Below are positions 1 to 8,223 of a stretch of DNA of 64,000 bases, in pieces. Each line of letters opens with the position of its first letter. Position 1 is the first letter of the stretch. Below the pieces are notes generated by a model. It did not search any database. It had not been told where the DNA came from and worked only from the letters and a program-made list of their open reading frames with translations. Both the position numbers and the translations under genes were made by a program. The DNA lies in contig NZ_CP162487.1 in assembly GCF_041240605.1 (NCBI RefSeq), positions 2,611,001 through 2,675,000 of the forward strand, in the 5' to 3' direction. The stretch is from Xanthomonas sp. DAR 80977. GTDB taxonomy: Bacteria; Pseudomonadota; Gammaproteobacteria; Xanthomonadales; Xanthomonadaceae.

Positions 1-1345
1 GCGAGAACGCGAGCACGATGACCAGCGAGGAGGTCAGCAACGGCAGCGCCAGGGTACGCCCGGCCGCCTCGCAGGCCTGCCGGCGTTCCTCGCCGGCGGC
101 CAGGCGGCGCTCGATGTCTTCGGCAATGACGATGCCGTTGTCCACCAGCAGCCCGAGCGCCAGGATGATCGCGGCGATGGAGACGGTCTGCAGTTCCACG
201 TCCAGCGCCCGCATCACGATCAGCGTGCCGAGAATGGTCAGCGGCACGATCGCGCCGACGATCAGGCCGGTGCGCCAGCCCAGGAACAGCATCACCACCG
301 CCATCACGATGAGCACGGTCTCGCCCATGACGTGGTGCATCTTGCTCATCTCACGCTCGACCACGTCGGCCTGGAACGTGACCACGTGCTGGGAAAAGCC
401 GACCGGCAGCGTCCGTGCGGTCTCGCCGAGCTTCTGCCGCAGCGCCTGGCCGACCTGCGCGATGTTGTAGCCGGGCGCCATCGACACCGCGACCACCACC
501 GCCGGTTGGCCCTGGTAGATGGCGGCGCTCTCCGGCGGATCGGCCGGCATCAGCTCGATGCGCGCCAGCTGCGACAGCGGGATCTGGCGCGCGCCGTCGC
601 CGCCGGGCGCCGAGATCGGGGTATTGCGCAGTTCGTCCAGCGTGCGGATCTCGCCGGAGGTGGTGACGGACATCGCCAGGCCGGACGCGGCGATCCGGCC
701 GCCGCTGGCGACCACGTTCTGCGTGCGCAGCTGTTGCGCCACCGCGCTGGGGGTCAGGCCGGCCTCGCTCAGCCGGGTGCGCTCGAAGGCGATGTAGATG
801 CGGTCCTCGCGCAGCCCGTGGAAGGTGACGCGCTCCACGCCGGGCACGGTGTACAGCTGTTCGCGCATCTGCCGCAGCGGCGCGCGCATCTCGCTGGTGC
901 CGAAGCCCGGTGCGGTGACCGCGATCGAGGCGATGGCGACGCGGCCGAAGTCGTCGTCGACGAACGGCCCCTGCGTCCCCGGCGGCAACTCCGCGCCCGC
1001 ATCGGCGGCCTTGTTGCGCACCCGTTGCCACAGCGCGGGCAGATCGGCGACGTCGTCGCGCGCGGTCAGCTGCACGATCGCGCTGCCGGGCCGCACCGTG
1101 GTGACGATCTTCTTGATCCCGGTGAGCTCGCGCAGGTGTTCCTCCACCGGGCGCGCGATCATGTTCTCGACGCGCTCGCTGGGCATGCCCGGGAACGCGA
1201 CCTGCACCACCGCATCGCGCACGGTGACGCTGGGTTCCTCCTGCGAAGGAAAACCGAGGAAGGTGACGATGCCGCCGATCAGGATCAGTGCGGCGGCGAA
1301 CAGCGCGAGGCGGCTCGAAGCGAGGGTGGCGCGGGTCAGGTTCAT
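1..1345 (-). CDS. RND efflux permease (AcrB/ACR_tran family), truncated by the window edge
   Basis: This is the inner-membrane proton/drug antiporter of a tripartite efflux pump. Only the first 448 codons are in the window; the gene runs off the left edge, and RND permeases are usually about 1,020-1,050 aa. The start is ATG at 1345, whose ATGA overlaps the stop of the adaptor gene, so the two are translationally coupled. Visible are a first membrane helix (residues about 11-30, LFAAALILIGG), the periplasmic porter region (FPGMPSERVENM, RPVEEHL), then TM2-TM4 with VLIVMAVVMLFLGWR and ALGLLVDNGIVIAEDIERR. TM4 normally carries two adjacent aspartates for proton relay (AcrB D407/D408). Here D402 is kept and residue 403 is Asn. 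It is the last visible gene of an OMF-MipA-adaptor-RND operon. Family assignment is secure; the substrate cannot be read from the sequence. Confidence 0.93.
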   Translation of the reverse strand, partial: MNLTRATLASSRLALFAAALILIGGIVTFLGFPSQEEPSVTVRDAVVQVAFPGMPSERVENMIARPVEEHLRELTGIKKIVTTVRPGSAIVQLTARDDVADLPALWQRVRNKAADAGAELPPGTQGPFVDDDFGRVAIASIAVTAPGFGTSEMRAPLRQMREQLYTVPGVERVTFHGLREDRIYIAFERTRLSEAGLTPSAVAQQLRTQNVVASGGRIAASGLAMSVTTSGEIRTLDELRNTPISAPGGDGARQIPLSQLARIELMPADPPESAAIYQGQPAVVVAVSMAPGYNIAQVGQALRQKLGETARTLPVGFSQHVVTFQADVVEREMSKMHHVMGETVLIVMAVVMLFLGWRTGLIVGAIVPLTILGTLIVMRALDVELQTVSIAAIILALGLLVDNGIVIAEDIERRLAAGEERRQACEAAGRTLALPLLTSSLVIVLAFS

Positions 1346-2460
1346 GGCGTGGCGTTGCCGGTCAGGCGGGTATCGGGGAGGTAGGGAACGACGTGCTGTC
1401 CGTCGCTGAGGAAGGCCGCACCGGCGGCGACGACGCGTTCGCCCGCATCGAGTCCCTGGCGGACCTGCACGCGGCCGCCTTCGGCGTTCCCGGCCACGAT
1501 CTGGCGGCGGCGCACGGTGGCGTTGCCGTCCTGGTAGACGAACACCATCGGCTTGCCGTTGCCCATGCTCGGCACCAGTGCGCTCAGCGGCACGCTCAAC
1601 GGCGGCGCCTCGTCGCGGGGCAGGGCCAGCAGCAGGTTCTCGCCGCTGCGCAAGCCGGCGCCATCGCCCGCGGCGCTGTCGAACAGCGCCTGGACCGTGG
1701 CGCCGCCGTCGAGGCGATCGGAAACGCTGCGCAACTGCAACGGCAACGCTTGCTCGGGCGCACTGGCCCGATACGCCGCCGCTGCCTGGCCGGGACGCAG
1801 CGAGGCCGCCACCGCCGCCGGCAGCGCGACCGTCACCTGGGTCCGCCCCCGGCCTTCCACCTGCAGCACCGGCTGGCCGGCCGCGACATTGGCGTCGGGC
1901 TGTTGCAGCCGGGCCACGACGCTGCCGTCGAACGGCGCGCGCAGATCGGCCTGGCGCAGGCCGCGGTGCGCCAGCGCCAGGTCCGACTGCGCGCTGCGCA
2001 GGCGCGCCTGTGCGCTGGCGAACGTGGCCTTGGCGGCGGTCAGGGTCGTCGCCGACGCGGCACCGTCCTCGAACATGGCCTGCTGCTGGGCGAGCTGGGT
2101 CTGCTGCTGTTGCAGGTCGGCCGCCGCTATGCGCACGTTGGCCTCGGCCTGCTCGGCACGCAGGCGGGTCGGCTCCGGATCCAGCCGCGCCAGGATCTGC
2201 CCCTGGCGCACGCGGTCGCCGACATCGACCTCGATCGAGGCGATGCGGCCGCCACCCTCGAAGCCGAGTTCGGCGCGCTGTTCCTGGCGCACCTGGGCCA
2301 CGAAGCGGACGGCGTCGCTGCCATCGGCAACGCCGACGGACTCGAGCTTCACAGCCCGCGGCGCCTCCGGCGGTGGTGGCGCCTCGCGGCTGCATGCGGC
2401 CAGCGACGCTGCAGCCAGCGGCATGCAGACGGAGAAGAAGATCGCAAGACTCGGTTTCAT
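1342..2460 (-). CDS. RND efflux periplasmic adaptor lipoprotein (HlyD/MFP family)
   Basis: This 372-aa protein is the membrane-fusion protein that links the RND permease to an outer-membrane channel. A short signal peptide ends in a lipobox (LAAC, residues 20-23), so Cys23 should be lipidated and the protein anchored in the inner membrane facing the periplasm. The order of parts is typical. A barrel-sandwich/lipoyl half (GGGRIASIEVDVGDRVRQGQ, about 70-90) is followed by an alpha-hairpin rich in Ala, Gln and Leu (about 95-165), then the second lipoyl half (LRAPFDGSVVARLQQPDANV, about 170-190) and beta-barrel and membrane-proximal domains. It overlaps the permease start by 3 bases within an ATGA and follows the MipA gene by 21 bp. 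It belongs to the same operon as its neighbours. Confidence 0.93.
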   Translation of the reverse strand: MKPSLAIFFSVCMPLAAASLAACSREAPPPPEAPRAVKLESVGVADGSDAVRFVAQVRQEQRAELGFEGGGRIASIEVDVGDRVRQGQILARLDPEPTRLRAEQAEANVRIAAADLQQQQTQLAQQQAMFEDGAASATTLTAAKATFASAQARLRSAQSDLALAHRGLRQADLRAPFDGSVVARLQQPDANVAAGQPVLQVEGRGRTQVTVALPAAVAASLRPGQAAAAYRASAPEQALPLQLRSVSDRLDGGATVQALFDSAAGDGAGLRSGENLLLALPRDEAPPLSVPLSALVPSMGNGKPMVFVYQDGNATVRRRQIVAGNAEGGRVQVRQGLDAGERVVAAGAAFLSDGQHVVPYLPDTRLTGNATP

Positions 2461-2481
2461 GGGGGCTGCTCTGTGTTGCCG

Positions 2482-3285
2482 TCAGAAGTTGTAGGTCACG
2501 GCGCCGATGGCGCTTGCGAAAGCGCGACGCTTCACGATCGGGCTGTCCTCGACGTCGTCGGCGAAACGCATGCCGCTGACCGTCAGCGACGTGCTCCAGT
2601 GTTTGGACAGGGCGTGATCCCAGTTGGCGCTGACGGAATACGCATACACGCCGGAATCCTGCTTGGACACGGCGTACCCACTGCGTGCGCTCTGCGCATC
2701 GGTCACGCCGAAGTAGGCCTGGTTGTAGCGCCGGTCGCCCCAGTGCGCATCCAGGTTCATAGTCACCGTGTCCTTGTCGCTCTGCAGCAAGGTGAACTTG
2801 GGGCCGGCACGGAAGTTGTTGCGCCGTGCGCCGTCCTTCAACGCGAATTCCGCTTCGGCGGTCAGGGTGAAGTAGGGCGTAAACTGCTGCGCGATCATGG
2901 TGCGGCTGGTCACCGAGCCTGGCACGGTGCCCATGCCGGCCAAGGTCTTCGAACCCGGGCGCCAGCTGCTGTCGCGGTCCAGGCGACCCAGGTCGTAGCC
3001 GAAGGACTGGCTGACGTAGAAACCGCCATCGGTCTGGAACTGCACGCCCAGGCCGCGCACGCTGTCGAAGAACACGATGCCACTCTGCGCAATCAGCACC
3101 GGAGCGAACAGCGTGCGTTCATCCTTGGAACCCAGGTAGCGCGGCGCCTCCACTGCGGCGGCGCCTATGCTGAGTTCGGTCTGATGGCCGAACAAACGGA
3201 AGCCGGACGCGTCCGCATCGGCGGCATCGGCGGCCAAAGGCGACAGGGCGCAGGCCAGGATGGGAATCAACGCGAGAGTTTTCAT
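2482..3285 (-). CDS. MipA/OmpV family outer-membrane protein
   Basis: This 267-aa protein has a Sec signal peptide (MKTLALIPILACALSPLAADA) and a mature part made of alternating polar and aromatic strands. It ends in Phe after VTYN, the classical C-terminal signature of an outer-membrane beta-barrel. The pattern SIGAAAVEAPRYLGSKDERTLFAPVL near the mature N-terminus, and barrel strands such as FTPYFTLTAEAEFALKDG, are typical of the MipA/OmpV family. That family includes the MltA-interacting scaffold protein and porin-like members. It sits between the outer-membrane factor gene (27 bp upstream) and the adaptor gene, so it is co-transcribed with the pump. In other proteobacteria MipA-like genes are often found next to two-component systems and efflux pumps. 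A role in antimicrobial peptide or drug response is possible but not shown here. Confidence 0.88.
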   Translation of the reverse strand: MKTLALIPILACALSPLAADAADADASGFRLFGHQTELSIGAAAVEAPRYLGSKDERTLFAPVLIAQSGIVFFDSVRGLGVQFQTDGGFYVSQSFGYDLGRLDRDSSWRPGSKTLAGMGTVPGSVTSRTMIAQQFTPYFTLTAEAEFALKDGARRNNFRAGPKFTLLQSDKDTVTMNLDAHWGDRRYNQAYFGVTDAQSARSGYAVSKQDSGVYAYSVSANWDHALSKHWSTSLTVSGMRFADDVEDSPIVKRRAFASAIGAVTYNF

Positions 3286-3312
3286 GGTAAGCCTCTTTCG
3301 GAGTGGGGTGGA

Positions 3313-4767
3313 TCAGGACGCGTGCGGCAACTGCACGCCATAGAACGCGCGGAACAGCGCGATGCGGTTGAGGATCAGCTCCTGGCGGGCCTGCAGGTGG
3401 TCCAGCGCGGCCTGTTCGGCGGCGATGCGTTCGCCTAGCAGCGCCGGGCGATCCTGCAGGCCTTGCGCCACGCGCCGGTCCATGCGTTCGATGCGTTGCC
3501 GTTCGCGTTCGCGGTTGGCCCGTTCGCGTTGTTCGCGCTGTTGCAAGGCCGGGCCGGCATCGAGCGCGTCGGCGACCTCGCGGAACGCGGACTCGATCGC
3601 CTTCTCATAGTCGGCGACGCCGGCCTGCTCGCGCAGCTGCGCGATGTCCAGGTTGGCGCGATTGCGGCCGTAGTCGAAGATCGGCATGGTCAGCTGCGGA
3701 ACGAAACTCCAGGTGCGGCTGCCGGCGTCGAACAGGCCGCTGAGCACGTCGCTGGCGGTCCCCAGCGAGGTGCTCAGGCGGATCGAGGGGAAGAACGCGG
3801 CACGCGCGGCGCCGATATCGGCATTGCGTGCGCGCAGCTCGGCCTCGGCCTGCTGGATGTCCGGCCGTTGCAGCAGCACCGCCGAGTCCAGGTCGCGCAG
3901 GGCCATGCTGCCGGCATCGGCCGGCAGCAACTCCTCGAGATCGCCGGCGCTGGCCGCGGCGTCGTAACCGGCGACCAGTTGCAGGGCGCGGCGCGCGGCG
4001 GCGTGGTCGCTGGCTGCCTGCAAGGCGCGGACCCGGGCTTGGTCGGTCTGATGACGCTGGCGGTCGAGCGCGTCGGTGGAGATCAGCCCGACATCGTGCT
4101 GGTCGTCGGCGAACGCCAGCAATGCGCTGCTGGCGTCGGCGATGGCCTGGAAGCGCGCCTGCGCCTGCGCGGCGGCGCGTTCCAACGTATAGGTACGCAA
4201 CACCTCGGCGACCAGTGCGCCGCGCGCGGCCTGCTGGCCGGCGCTGGAGGCCAGGTAGCGCTGCTGTGCGGCCGCGGACAGCGAGGCCAGCCTGCCGAAC
4301 AGATCCAGCTCGAAATCGTCGATGCCCACCGCGGCAGTGACCAGCTTCTGGCCGTAGCGTTCCTGCTGTTGCGGAGCGTCGTAACTCTGCCGGGTCTGCT
4401 GTGCATTGATCCCGATCTGCGGCAGCTGCTGCGCCCGCTCGATCCGGTATTGCGCGCGCGCCTGCTGCACCTGCAGGACCGTGCTGCGGAAGTCCGGGTT
4501 GTGCGCCAGCGCCTGGCGCAGCAGCGGCGCCAGGTCGCGGTTCGGCGAAAACTCGTGCAGGAACTGCCGTTCCTGCTCCGACAGCGCGGCCGTGGCGGCC
4601 GCTGCCTGCGGCGTCGGCGCTGCGGATTCGCCGCCCAGCGTGCCTGGCACGGTCGCCTGCGGACGCTGGTAGACCGGCGCCAGCGAACAGCCGCCCAGCA
4701 GCACGGCCAATGCGGCCAGGAGAAGGCAGGGGCGATGCGAACCCTTGCTTGCGGACGATAGAATCAT
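3313..4767 (-). CDS. Outer-membrane efflux factor lipoprotein (NodT/OprM type)
   Basis: This is the TolC-like outer-membrane channel component, 484 aa from the chosen start. The reading frame stays open further upstream, but starting at ATG 4767 (MILSSASKGSHRP) puts a lipoprotein signal with lipobox LGGC (Cys27) at the N-terminus and leaves the divergent regulator promoter free. A start at 4932 would overlap the response-regulator gene. After Cys27 comes SLAPVYQRPQATVPG, the usual NodT-family opening. Two long coiled-coil outer-membrane-efflux repeats follow (RQALAHNPDFRSTVLQVQQAR and ELRARNADIGAARAAFFPSI), each with the conserved APxxxPxI/FFPSI-type turn. It is the first gene of the operon and supplies the exit duct for the RND pump. 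It might also serve the MacB-type ABC system downstream, which has no channel of its own here. Confidence 0.92.
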   Translation of the reverse strand: MILSSASKGSHRPCLLLAALAVLLGGCSLAPVYQRPQATVPGTLGGESAAPTPQAAAATAALSEQERQFLHEFSPNRDLAPLLRQALAHNPDFRSTVLQVQQARAQYRIERAQQLPQIGINAQQTRQSYDAPQQQERYGQKLVTAAVGIDDFELDLFGRLASLSAAAQQRYLASSAGQQAARGALVAEVLRTYTLERAAAQAQARFQAIADASSALLAFADDQHDVGLISTDALDRQRHQTDQARVRALQAASDHAAARRALQLVAGYDAAASAGDLEELLPADAGSMALRDLDSAVLLQRPDIQQAEAELRARNADIGAARAAFFPSIRLSTSLGTASDVLSGLFDAGSRTWSFVPQLTMPIFDYGRNRANLDIAQLREQAGVADYEKAIESAFREVADALDAGPALQQREQRERANRERERQRIERMDRRVAQGLQDRPALLGERIAAEQAALDHLQARQELILNRIALFRAFYGVQLPHAS

Positions 4768-4815
4768 AATGGTCAGTCGGGTGGCCAATCTCGAGTGATA
4801 GAGTCGGCCAGCGAG

Positions 4816-4854
4816 TTCAAGCTGGTTTCTAGGAATCTTCAAGATTTCGTCAAG
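4816..4854 (+). promoter_or_regulatory. Candidate OmpR-type binding site: three TTCAAG-like direct repeats
   Basis: The 112-bp divergent gap between the efflux operon and the response-regulator gene contains TTCAAG at 4816-4821, TTCAAG at 4838-4843 and GTCAAG at 4849-4854. They start 22 and 11 bp apart, so all three lie on the same DNA face. OmpR/PhoB-family regulators typically bind direct repeats with an 11-bp period. The site would fit autoregulation plus control of the divergent pump. Binding is inferred from spacing only. Confidence 0.45.
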
Positions 4855-4879
4855 ACGCGCGACAAGGGCTGCACAGGGC

Positions 4880-5569
4880 ATGAGTTCCAAGAAGATTCTT
4901 GTCGTCGAGGACGACGCCGACAGCGCCAGCATCCTGGAGGCCTATCTGCGCCGGGACGGATTCGAGGTCGCGCTCGCCGGCGACGGCGAGCGCGCGATCC
5001 AGCTGCATGCGCAGTGGAAGCCGGACCTGGTGCTGCTGGACGTGATGCTGCCCAGGCTGAGCGGCACCGAAGTGCTGTCGACGATCCGCCGCAGCAGCGA
5101 CACCCCGGTGATCATGGTGACCGCGATGGGCGACGAGCCGGAAAAGCTCGGCGCGTTGCGCTACGGTGCCGACGACTACGTGGTCAAGCCCTACAGCCCC
5201 AAGGAAGTGGTTGCCCGCGTCTATGCGGTGCTGCGCCGCGCCGGGCCGGCCAGGGCGACCGAGGAACCGCTGAAGTACGAGCGGCTCACCGTCGACACCA
5301 GTGCGGTCCTGGCCACGGTGCAGGACCGCGACGGCAACGAAGTGCCGCTGGACCTGACCCCAACCGAGTTCAATATCCTGGCCACCCTGCTGCGCACGCC
5401 GTTCAAGGCGTATACGCGCAGCGAACTGCTGGAAATCTGCCTGCCGGAGAGCGACGCGCTGGAGCGGGTGGTGGACGCCCACGTGCACAACCTGCGCAAG
5501 AAGCTGGAAGCCGAGCGCATCACCGACGTGCTGGTGACGGTGCGCGCGATCGGTTATCGCTTCCGATGA
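4880..5569 (+). CDS. OmpR/PhoB-family response regulator (BaeR-like)
   Basis: This 229-aa DNA-binding response regulator is the output half of the two-component pair encoded here. The receiver domain (residues about 5-118) shows the acidic pocket E10-D11-D12, the phospho-acceptor D54 in LVLLDVMLP, the switch Thr81 and the conserved Lys103 in VVKPYSPKE. A winged-helix trans_reg_C domain (about 128-226) carries LTPTEFNILATLLRTPFKAYTRSELLE and the recognition segment RVVDAHVHNLRKKLE, ending GYRFR. The ATG is preceded by a weak AAGGG. The stop overlaps the kinase start (ATGA). Divergence from the OMF-MipA-MFP-RND operon suggests it controls the pump, as BaeR or SmeR-type systems control their efflux genes. 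The direct repeats just upstream support autoregulation. Confidence 0.94.
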   Translation: MSSKKILVVEDDADSASILEAYLRRDGFEVALAGDGERAIQLHAQWKPDLVLLDVMLPRLSGTEVLSTIRRSSDTPVIMVTAMGDEPEKLGALRYGADDYVVKPYSPKEVVARVYAVLRRAGPARATEEPLKYERLTVDTSAVLATVQDRDGNEVPLDLTPTEFNILATLLRTPFKAYTRSELLEICLPESDALERVVDAHVHNLRKKLEAERITDVLVTVRAIGYRFR

Positions 5570-6753
5570 AATGGCCGTTCGCCCGCCGCACCGCGCACGC
5601 GCCGCTGTGGCAATGGGTCGGCCTGCGCATGAGCGCGCTGGCGGTGGTCACCGTGCTGGCGATCGTGTTCGCCATGTGGTTGCGCTTCGCGATCTGGGAC
5701 ATCGTGACCCTGCACAAGCTGCCGCCGGCGGCGCGCCAGGAGATGATGGAGCTGCGCCAGGACCCGCACAGCAACGAGCAGCGCCTGTGGCAGCTGTTTG
5801 CGCGCTACTACGACGTCGCCGACTTCCTGCCTGGATTGGCCAGCCGCGACTGGCTGCTGCTGGCGGTGTTGGTGATCTCCTCGATCCCGGTCATCGTGGT
5901 GTGCGGACTGCTCGCATCGCGGCCCTTGTCGCGGCAGTTCTCCAACGTGGCGGAGGCGGCCCGGCGGATCAGCGACGGCGACTTCTCGGCGCGCGCCAAG
6001 GTGATTCCCAGCGCCCCGGACGAACTGGCCAGCTTCGCGATGGACTTCAACGGCATGACCGCGCAGCTGCAGCAATACGAGCGCGAAGTGCGCGATTCCA
6101 GCGCGATGCTGGCGCACGAACTGCGCACCCCGCTGAACGCGGCGATGGGCCGGGTGCAGGGCATGCTGGACCAGGTGTTCCCGTGCAGCGACGAACAGTT
6201 GCAGATGGTCCACCGCCAGCTGGAACAGATCAATCGCCTGGTCGGCGACCTGCACCTGCTGTCGATGGCCCGTGCCAATCAATTGATGCTGGAGCCGCAT
6301 ACCTTCCCGATCGACGTGCTGATCCGCGAACGCCTGGCCTGGCTGGCGCAGCCGTTGCAGGCGGCGCAGATGGATGTGCAACTGCGGGTGTCGGGCCCAT
6401 TGACGATCAGTGCCGACCGCGACCGTATCGGCCAGGTGCTGTCGGTGCTGATCGACAACGCGCTGCGCTATGCCGCAGTTGGCAAGAGCCTGCTGGTCGA
6501 GGCGAGCACCGGCTCCAGCGACGTGCTGATCTGCGTCAGCGATCGCGGCCCGGGCGTGGCGCCCGAACTGTTGTCGCGGATGGTCGACCGCTTCTGGCGG
6601 GCCGAGGACTCGCGTGCGCGGCACTCGGGCGGCAGCGGCCTGGGCCTGTCGATCGCCGCGGCGATCTGCCATGCGCACGGCGGCGCGCTGGAGTTCGCTA
6701 ACCGCGAGGGCGGCGGGTTGTGCGCGCGGGTACGGTTGCCGCGGGCGGTTTAG
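5566..6753 (+). CDS. Sensor histidine kinase (BaeS/EnvZ-type, HAMP)
   Basis: This 395-aa membrane kinase is the partner of the preceding regulator. ATG 5566 overlaps the regulator stop as ATGA. Topology: TM1 at about residues 20-42, a short periplasmic loop of about 50 residues (TLHKLPPAARQEMM onward), TM2 at about 96-117, then a HAMP linker (ASRPLSRQFSNVAEAARRIS). The dimerisation/phospho-acceptor helix has His184 in MLAHELRTPLN. The ATP-binding domain has the N box (DNALRYA), G1 box (DRGPGVAPE), F box (DRFWRAED) and G2 box (GGSGLGLSIA). The periplasmic sensor is very small, so it more likely senses envelope or membrane perturbation than a large ligand; that point is inference. Confidence 0.94.
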   Translation: MKWPFARRTAHAPLWQWVGLRMSALAVVTVLAIVFAMWLRFAIWDIVTLHKLPPAARQEMMELRQDPHSNEQRLWQLFARYYDVADFLPGLASRDWLLLAVLVISSIPVIVVCGLLASRPLSRQFSNVAEAARRISDGDFSARAKVIPSAPDELASFAMDFNGMTAQLQQYEREVRDSSAMLAHELRTPLNAAMGRVQGMLDQVFPCSDEQLQMVHRQLEQINRLVGDLHLLSMARANQLMLEPHTFPIDVLIRERLAWLAQPLQAAQMDVQLRVSGPLTISADRDRIGQVLSVLIDNALRYAAVGKSLLVEASTGSSDVLICVSDRGPGVAPELLSRMVDRFWRAEDSRARHSGGSGLGLSIAAAICHAHGGALEFANREGGGLCARVRLPRAV

Positions 6754-7419
6754 TCGCAATCGGCTGGCTGGGACGTGGCGGTCGCAGGCATTCCATCGCA
6801 CCCCACAAGTGTCCGGAAAGTGTCCGGCCGGACACTCGAAGTGTCCGGCCGGACACTTCGGAGGCGTATCCCACCTTTCAAATCGTCTACCTGTTGCGGG
6901 CATGAATATTGCTTAATATCGGTCCGACAATCCAACGCAACGACGGCATACGCATGGACGACCAAAGCCGCATCCGCGACGTGTCAGTTTTCGATATCCG
7001 GTTGGGCGTGCCGGCCACGGCCGGATGATCGGCGCCGCAATGGGCCTGGCATGCGATCGGCCAGGATTCGGCGGTCTGCATAGACACCGCGATCTCGCGG
7101 ACGGCATCGCGTCCGGTGCGGACGCAATCGGGATCGCCGCCACGTTCGTGCCGGAACTTAAAACTTGGCAAGACGCAGTTGCTGCCGATGAACGCCGTTT
7201 TCCGCAGCTCGTCGGCAGTGGTCGTCGATCGAGCTTGCCGGGCGCTACCTGCAGCTGTCCGCCTGCTAGCGAGACCGCGCGGTGTCCGATGCATGCCCGG
7301 TCCTCAGCGTCGGCAGCTGGAACCGCCATCGGTCCGTCCGCGGGGTCTTGCGGAAACTGTCGCCTAGTGCGTCGTTCCGCGCCTGAACGTCTTGTTTCCG
7401 TCCACAGATAGGACTCCAT
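6754..7419. other. 666-bp intergenic region, no convincing gene
   Basis: This stretch separates the kinase gene from the ABC operon. It begins with a palindrome array (6809-6856). An AT-rich patch at about 6895-6920 (TTGCGG, then TAATAT only 14 bp later) could be a poor sigma70-type promoter. A 24-codon ATG-initiated frame exists at 6954-7028, and longer open frames follow at 7025-7411, but their translations are Arg/Ser/Cys-rich without domains or good ribosome sites. I do not call them genes. The sequence just before 7420 (AGGA at 7410-7413) is the ribosome site of the ABC ATPase. Confidence 0.5.
6809..6856. repeat. Array of GTGTCCGG half-sites forming two 16-bp palindromes
   Basis: The half-site GTGTCCGG occurs at 6809-6816. 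The full palindrome GTGTCCGGCCGGACAC occurs at 6820-6835 and again at 6841-6856. Start-to-start distances are 11 and 21 bp, close to one and two helical turns, which suggests cooperative binding of a dimeric regulator on one DNA face. There is no T-run, so it is a poor intrinsic terminator. An alternative is an extragenic palindromic repeat. Confidence 0.6.
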
Positions 7420-8136
7420 ATGCTTGAGATGCGCCAGGTCAGCAAGGTCTATCGCACGGAGATGGTCGAGACGCATGCATTGCGCTTGCTCGACTTGCAT
7501 GTCAGGAAAGGCGAGTTCGTCGCTGTCACGGGTCCTTCCGGTTCCGGCAAGACGACGTTTCTCAACATCGCCGGTCTACTGGAAACGTTCGGCGGAGGCG
7601 AGTTCAGATTGGATGGCGTCGACGTGAAGGGCATGTCCGACAGCCAGCGCAGCAAGCTGCGCAACGAGAAAATCGGGTTCATCTTCCAGGGCTTCAACCT
7701 GATCGCCGATCTGGACCTGTTCGACAACTGCGACGTGCCGCTGCGCTACCGCGGCATGGGGGCCAAGGAACGCAAGCTGCGCATCGAGGCGGCCCTCGAC
7801 CAGGTCGGACTGGCCTCGCGTATGCATCATTATCCCGCCGAGCTGTCCGGCGGCCAGCAGCAACGCGCGGCAATCGCCCGTGCGTTGGCGGGCAGTCCAG
7901 GCCTGCTGTTGGCCGACGAGCCCACCGGCAACCTCGATACGCAAATGGCGCAAAGCATCCTGGAGCTGATCGAGCAGATCAACGCGCAGGGTACGACCGT
8001 CATCATGGTGACGCACGATTCCGAGCTTGCCGCCCGCGCGCCGCGCAACGTCCACATCGTCGACGGCATCGCCACGGACATGTCGGACAAGCCTGGCCGC
8101 CAGGGGCCCGCGACGCAAGGCCAAGTGCCCACATAG
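7420..8136 (+). CDS. ABC transporter ATPase, MacB/LolD type
   Basis: This 238-aa stand-alone nucleotide-binding subunit has Walker A at residues 38-45 (GPSGSGKT), Q-loop FIFQGFNLI (about 88-95), signature LSGGQQQR (142-149), Walker B with LLLADEPTG (163-170) and switch His199 (VTHD). The length and the FIFQGFNLI...ADEPTGNLD pattern place it with the MacB/LolD/FtsE group, which pairs with FtsX-like permeases. That is exactly what follows. ATG 7420 has AGGA six bases upstream. It probably powers the two downstream permeases to drive a mechanotransmission-type exporter or extractor at the inner membrane. No dedicated periplasmic adaptor is adjacent. The gene lies beside the lipopeptide cluster and may export its product or provide self-protection, but that link is positional only. 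Confidence 0.93.
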   Translation: MLEMRQVSKVYRTEMVETHALRLLDLHVRKGEFVAVTGPSGSGKTTFLNIAGLLETFGGGEFRLDGVDVKGMSDSQRSKLRNEKIGFIFQGFNLIADLDLFDNCDVPLRYRGMGAKERKLRIEAALDQVGLASRMHHYPAELSGGQQQRAAIARALAGSPGLLLADEPTGNLDTQMAQSILELIEQINAQGTTVIMVTHDSELAARAPRNVHIVDGIATDMSDKPGRQGPATQGQVPT

Positions 8137-8223
8137 CGCGGCGACTGCCGGTACCCCTTCATTGGATTGCCACGGCGCTGCACAACCGGCTCCGCCTCTA
8201 CGGATAGCGCAAAGAGAGAACAC

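Noticed and set aside
3313..4932. Longer outer-membrane-factor start at 4932
   Set aside because: It would add 55 residues before the lipoprotein signal and run into the divergent response-regulator gene.
6954..7028. 24-codon ATG frame upstream of the ABC operon, considered as a leader or precursor peptide
   Set aside because: No clear ribosome site, no core or leader signature, and no peptide-modifying enzyme nearby.
7025..7411. 128-codon plus-strand frame before the ABC ATPase
   Set aside because: Arg/Ser/Cys-rich translation without domains, overlapping frames in several phases and no ribosome site; probably non-coding.
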